From assembly GCA_014706295.1 (NCBI GenBank), contig JACSVZ010000010.1, positions 19,806,501 through 19,870,500 on the forward strand: DNA of 64,000 nt, given 5' to 3'. Below are positions 59,201-64,000 of the stretch, piece by piece. Each line of letters begins with the position of its first letter. Position 1 is the stretch's first letter. Source of the stretch: Lycocorax pyrrhopterus obiensis (Eukaryota; Chordata; Aves; Passeriformes; Paradisaeidae). The position numbers and the translations under genes were made by a program. The notes beneath the pieces are model-generated. The model was not told where the DNA came from, ran no database searches, and was given only the letters and a program-made list of their open reading frames with translations.

Positions 59201-62200
59201 ATTTTCTTGTTTGAAGTGCCTGGTTGGTGCAGCCATGCTGCATACCAGATCAGGGGAGCGAGCCAGGCTTAAAACTTACTCCCTGTGGCTTGGTTTTAAC
59301 CAGATGAGCTCCCCAGCCCAGCTTCCTGTGTGGAAACTCACCTGCTTGAAGTGGTGTGAGAGGGGAGGGTGGGGACAGGGGCTGGGGCTGTGGGAGCTGT
59401 CCTTGCCTGCAGGTGAGAGCTGAGCTCTGGAGAGCCTTACCTTTAAGAGCCTTTGGAATGTCTTAAATCCAGGGCTGACAGTTGAAGTCTGGAAAATGCA
59501 GCTTGCCATGCAGGCAGTGGTGCGGAAAGCTGTCCGGCCTGTGCGGCGGTGCGGCCTGGCTCCAGGGATCTCCTGGGCAGGCAGGAGGGAGTCACCCAGG
59601 AGAGACACTTGCTCCAAGGCCAGCGAGGGAGTGTTTTATTAAGGACTTTGTTCTCACGATGCTGTTGAAATCAAACCCAACCGGCTTGGGAGGCAGGAGC
59701 TCAGTCTCTCCCAGACGCTCGGGCACGAGCCCAGCGCAGCGCTGCTCCCTCTGCCAGGATGGTTGGCTTCCAGTGGCAACTCCAGAGAAAAATCCAGGTT
59801 GGGAGGGCTTGTGCTGGTGGTTCGTGCTTGGAAAAATCTGCAGTAAAGCATTTGGGTTGGGCTGTGTCAGGTTGCAAAGTGAAGTTATTTAGTATTTGGT
59901 AGACATTTAGTTATGAATAACTTGAGGTTGTGACTCTTCAGACTGAATTTTTGTTGGAGATTTAATTCTTCCTGCTCTAGTATTTGATTAGTTTTGTCTG
60001 CCTACAACTATTGATTGCTTTGTAACAAATCTCCAGACTCCTGACTTTTAAAAATAACTAGTCCAGAAATCTGTTTAAGTTCTCTTTGCTTTTTTAAGTT
60101 GATGTTTTGCTTGGATGACCTGTATCTATCTTTTAGCCTGGCTGGGAGTGTTAAAGGGGAAGCAGCTTGGGCTGGCTGTTGGCTTCCGATGGGAAAAGGT
60201 CTAATTAAAAACTGCTGGTTATCTGAGTGGATTCTGCTCTGTGCTTCCGCAGTTAGAGCTGTAACTGGATTGCAGGGAGTTTGTTTTTAATGTGGATTGA
60301 AGTCATCAGAGGGAATCATGGATCTTTTACTTGAATCTGATTTGGTTCGATTGAACAAAACAGCTTATTTCCTGAAAAATGCGGATGGTGAGGGGAAACG
60401 TGGCTGGATGCTGCGAAGTGTCGCAGATAAATTTGTTCCCCATTTTCCTTATTTCTTCAGTCATGGGTTTCATCCAAGCTGTTGGGATTCAAGTTGTGCT
60501 GTATGTCACTACTCTGTGTCCATGCTTCCTAGAAGATGAAGCTTGGTGGGAATTATTCTTTTGAGACCTAGCAAGATCCCTGGTCCCCAAAGGGAAGGGA
60601 GTCTCCTGCTGCCAGGGATCTGTGCACAGCACTTGTGCCTTTTCATAAAGGCAGGGATGCTACATATTCATATGGACAAGTTATGGTTGCTGTGGGAACT
60701 GAGTTGGCTGAGCACTGTGCCTTGATCCTCTCCTCCCTATGTTAGAGGTGTCCAAAACAAGCAATCAGAAAACTATCTGGGAAGAATTCATGTGATGAAA
60801 TACCGTGCTGGAGATGCAGTGTGATGCTGTTGGAGGAATAGATGCTGTTACAGGTGCTTGGTAGTAATGTGACTGAATTGGCACTACAGCTTGTACTAGT
60901 ACTACTAGGAGTAGGAAACACCCCGGTGGATGCTATCCTGGTGGAGTGCTGTGGAGGAGGCTGCAGCTGGGAGGGGGGAAGGTGATGCGTTGCCAGCAGG
61001 TTATGGTTTTAGCTGCTCTGATCCTGCCTGCGGTGCCACAGTCCCCTCACTGGGGTCTGGGGATGCTGGTGCTCCCAAGTTGCCGCGGGGTGAAGGCAGG
61101 GGTCCCTCCTCAGGTGGCAGCAGTGGCCTGTGTCACACGTAGGTTACCCAGCTGCCACCAGCGTTTGCCTGGGCTTTGCTCACGGGCATCCGAGTGGCAC
61201 GGGATGTGGATGTGGAAAAGGAGGCCAGGAACGCTGTCGGGCTGTCTGGGATGGCTGGGGCTGCACGTGAGGGATAACGTGACAGGCTGGAGCGACTGCA
61301 GCGCCCGCGGAAGAGCCGGGAGCAGCGTGTGGAGCGAGGTGTACATCTGATGGCACAGTGGGAGGCTGTGGGGGCAGGGGGAGGAGGAGGAGACAGCTGC
61401 TGCTTCTTGGGAGTTGGCTTATAAATGCCCTCTGACTCAGATTTCGGGTAGCACAGCTGAGCATCTTGTGGTTTCACCAGCCCCCAGATCCCTGCGTTAA
61501 ACTGGAATTCTCAGACTATGAACCTGCTGTGTTTCCTTAGGCTGTTGGCACGGGCTTAAACCAAGGCGAGAATCCGGCGTCTCCAGTACCGTAGGCTTGT
61601 GAACACCCTGCAGGGGAGGGGAGGGCTGGGAAAAGGGGGACCAGGCGGGCGGAAGGTAAACAGGCCATGAAAAATTCCTGATGTGAAATGGGTCTGCTCG
61701 GTTCTCTTCCTCCTGTACCGGTGGGATGTGCCCGCTCGGGCTGGACGGGTGATAATGGGCTGCTCTCCAGCTAGTGGGGGTTGAAGGTTATCCTTGTTAC
61801 TCAGGGGTAAACAATGCCGAGTCAGTGAGAGGCACAGTGGCCAGGCTCAACCAAACAGATTATGCCAGCAGAATTGCGAAGCTTTGCATCGGCTCTGAAT
61901 CGGAGCCAGCAGCTGGAGGCTGGCCAGGACTAAAGTGTTTTTGGGTTTTGTGGGTGGAGGGAGGCGGGGACAGGAGAGCTGGGTAGCACTAAAACTAACT
62001 GTGCTCTGTCGCTGCTGCTGCTCTTGTCGTTGCTGGGGGGTTTGCTGCCTCCAGACTGTGTCTGCTGTGCTGACGAGCCCTGCTTTGTGCTGCCTGCCTC
62101 CCCTGATTTACTGGAACTGCTCCTCTTTCCTCCTGCTACCGTCTTGACTGTCAGGGGAAATCTTATTCTTTCTTCTTACCTTTATTTTGTAAGAGCTGAT

Positions 62201-62694
62201 GCAGTTCTCTTGCATGGCTGAGTGACGTCACTGTCAGCACAGTAAGCATCAGCAGCCTGGTCACATGCTGACCCAGTCAGTAATGCAGACGGGATAGGAA
62301 GGTGGAGGGGCCGAGGGGGGTGGGGGGCTGGATTCTGGACATATGGTAGCCCTCCCTTTTGGGGTGCAACTGCTGGTTGCAGGAGCCGTGGCTTCAGAGC
62401 GGCACGAGACCTGGCTCGGGGCTTAACGCTTTGGAAAACTCCTGCTTTAAAAACAAAAAAGCAGCCCTGAACTCTCAAGCTTCTGTTTGTTCTCCATCTG
62501 AGCAGACATCCAGGACTCTGAAGAAGCAGTGGCAAGCAGGATGCTCTTCCCTACATCCACGCAAGAGTCTTCCCGTGGCCTCCCAGACACCAACGATCTG
62601 TGCCTTGGCCTGCAGTCCCTCAACCTGACAGGGTGGGACAGACCCTGGAGCACCCAGGACTCTGACGCTGCAGCACAAACCAGCACACAGTCCG
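47208..62694 (+). CDS. CPEB1: Cytoplasmic polyadenylation element-binding protein 1, N-terminal part (3' end outside window)
   Basis: CPEB1 binds U-rich elements in 3' UTRs and controls poly(A) tail length and translation in oocytes and at synapses. Three coding exons are present: 47208-47222 (MAFPP), 52882-53059 (from [13 protein letters not shown] through [20 protein letters not shown]) and 62506-62694 (from [17 protein letters not shown] through [21 protein letters not shown]). Phases agree, and the protein follows mammalian CPEB1 closely. The RRM and ZZ domains are beyond the window. The ATG in exon 3 (MLFPTS) is where a shorter isoform starts in mammals. Introns 1 and 2 are 5.7 and 9.4 kb, much longer than those of the other genes here. 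The order AP3B2-CPEB1 is as in human. Confidence 0.95.
47223..52881 (+). other. CPEB1: CPEB1 intron 1, 5.7 kb
   Basis: GTGAGT and CAG ends are canonical. The only feature recognised is the LTR-like element at 50787-51239. No further coding exon is supported. Confidence 0.7.
50787..51239. mobile_element. LTR-like element, copy 2 (453 bp), in CPEB1 intron 1
   Basis: It has the same ends as copy 1 (ATAGGAAAG ... CGCACA), with a perfect 6-bp duplication GCTCTG at 50781-50786 and 51240-51245. It carries an internal 20-odd-bp duplication absent from copy 1. The shared core from about 50998 (ATATGTGGTAGGTGG) to the end is almost identical, so both insertions are fairly recent. Confidence 0.75.
53060..62505 (+). 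other. CPEB1: CPEB1 intron 2, 9.4 kb
   Basis: This is unique, moderately GC-rich sequence with no supported coding exon on the + strand. A coding-like stretch on the - strand at 56584-56990 is listed separately. An AATAAA on the - strand near 59636 has no recognisable gene attached. Confidence 0.6.
56584..56990 (-). pseudogene. Coding-like relic on the - strand inside CPEB1 intron 2
   Basis: The - strand frame 56775-56584 reads [20 protein letters not shown], then a block with [22 protein letters not shown]. Just upstream, another frame reads [30 protein letters not shown]. Both look like pieces of one helical protein broken by frameshifts and stops. I do not recognise the parent, and a processed pseudogene is the simplest reading. 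Confidence 0.3.
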
Positions 62695-64000
62695 GTGAGT
62701 CTGCTGACACATGCAGCAACAGTTGTTGGATTCTGTGTATGTTTTTGGCTGGTTTCAAGCTAACATGGAGCGATGTGCTTGTGTAACAGGGTGCTGGTGG
62801 GGGCTAATGGGGGCTTCTCGACCCGTGGTGCTTGTGTAATGTGACAGCTGAGTTGGGGAGGCTGTGGCTGCCTCTGCCACAGCCCCCTCTGCTCTGCTGT
62901 CAGCTCACTGCAGATGAGAAGTGCCTGGGGTTGTTTTGCTTGGAGCTGTAATGCTGCTGGAGGAATAACCTCACCAGGAGAGGAGAAATCCTCTTGCTGT
63001 GTTTGGAGGGAGTGGGTGGGGGGTGTGGTGTCAGGAGGCTGAACTTTGCTCTGGCAGCCTGAGGAAATCCCTGGTGGTAGGCAGCTCTGCAGGTGGAGGG
63101 GGGTGTGCTTGCAGAGGGCCCCCCTGTGCCTGACTGCCGGAGTCCCAGCAGCCCCACTCGCCCAACTCTGCTGTGGGGTGTGGTACAGCCAGCACCCGAC
63201 AACTTCAGCCGGCAGCTCGCCGGCTGGGTGGGAGACTTGGAGGGATCCTTCTGCACTCCCACGCTCAACTAGAAATAGCGGGCTGTGCCTGGCAGTGGGC
63301 TGCAGGAGATGCAGCGGAATGGCTTCTTGTTTTAACTCTTCTGGTCCAGCACAAACCTATGTGATGGGCAGGGTGTGGGCTTGCAGCCACGCACTGCTGG
63401 CTGGTGTGCCCTTCCCCCTCGATCCTCTCCAGTTTTCTTTTGCAGTGGGATTGGCTGAGGAATTCCTGGGGTGCTGGGTGCCTCCCCTGGAGTGATGTGG
63501 GGTCCAGTTAACTGTTTGAGACACCCAGCCTCCCCTGTAAAATCCTGGGAGAAAGGGATGCTGCATTTACAAACTTAGAGCATCCTCTCAGCCTGCTGTT
63601 GGAGCAGAGGGGTAAAACAGGGGAGAGTTCACTTGCTAGCCTTTGAGGCGTGTAAAAACCAGTTTCACAAATGGTGTTGTGTTCGTTCAAGTATCAGTCC
63701 GTGGAAAGATCTAGTGCTTTGGCAGAGTTTGTACAAGTACAGCCTGGTTGCTACAGAAACTCATCCCTTTATAGCAGCACGCTGCTGCTTTGTTAAAAGG
63801 AGAGTGCATCGCTGTGCAGACTTGGGTGACACAGAGGCCCCAGGCATGGAGTTGGTGCTGACAGGAATATAGATAGCTTCTGGGGGGGGGGGGGCTGAGC
63901 AGCGGGTTTGCCCATGTAGATGTTTGGAGGGGCAAGGGGATGCCCCTCCCTGAGCATAGGAAGAGCTTCTGGGACACAGCCCTGAGTTGCTGCATGAGTT
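62695..64000 (+). other. CPEB1: Start of CPEB1 intron 3
   Basis: This follows the GTGAGT donor of exon 62506-62694. Nothing is recognised to the window end apart from a G homopolymer near 63880-63893. Confidence 0.65.

Noticed and set aside
59500..59720. Possible further LTR with an AATAAA on the - strand near 59636
   Set aside because: I could not find matching target duplications or shared ends with the other LTRs.

Overview
The window is vertebrate nuclear DNA and almost certainly avian. Four spliced genes can be read exon by exon. Their introns are short and GC-rich and packed with minisatellites, as on a bird microchromosome. There is CR1 LINE sequence and several ERVK-like solo LTRs. 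Gene order matches pieces of human chromosome 15: MYO9A and NR2E3 (human 15q23) sit beside AP3B2 and CPEB1 (human 15q25.2).

Layout. (1) 1-19.1 kb, + strand: the 3' part of MYO9A, an unconventional myosin with RhoGAP activity. It covers 16 constitutive coding exons, including the C1 and RhoGAP domains, one 54-nt candidate cassette exon and a long AT-rich 3' UTR. Two related solo LTRs lie in neighbouring introns. The last exon carries an apparent +1 frameshift just before the conserved C-terminus. (2) 20.3-24.5 kb, - strand: complete NR2E3, a photoreceptor nuclear receptor, tail-to-tail with MYO9A. (3) 24.5-28.3 kb: a non-coding stretch with homeodomain/CRX-type motifs and two minisatellites. 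(4) 28.3-29.8 kb, + strand: a compact LRAT/PLAAT-family gene with two 18-nt exons, head-to-head with NR2E3. (5) 29.8-31.7 kb: a CR1 fragment and an AT-rich tract. (6) 31.96-43.6 kb, + strand: complete AP3B2 in 27 coding exons, the neuronal beta subunit of the AP-3 adaptor. It has a possible in-frame alternative first exon and a possible 18/24-nt microexon. (7) 43.6-46.9 kb: a ~150-bp-period minisatellite interrupted by an LTR-like insertion. (8) 46.9 kb to the end, + strand: the 5' part of CPEB1 (promoter and three coding exons), with a second copy of the same LTR-like element in intron 1.

The genes do not form an operon-like unit. MYO9A acts in Rho signalling, NR2E3 in photoreceptor transcription, AP3B2 in neuronal vesicle traffic and CPEB1 in cytoplasmic polyadenylation. 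The most interesting local features are the LRAT-family gene placed head-to-head with NR2E3, the in-frame cryptic exons of MYO9A and AP3B2, the MYO9A C-terminal frameshift, and four LTR insertions with perfect 6-bp target duplications. All exon boundaries were read by eye from splice sites, phase and remembered family sequences. No alignment was run.
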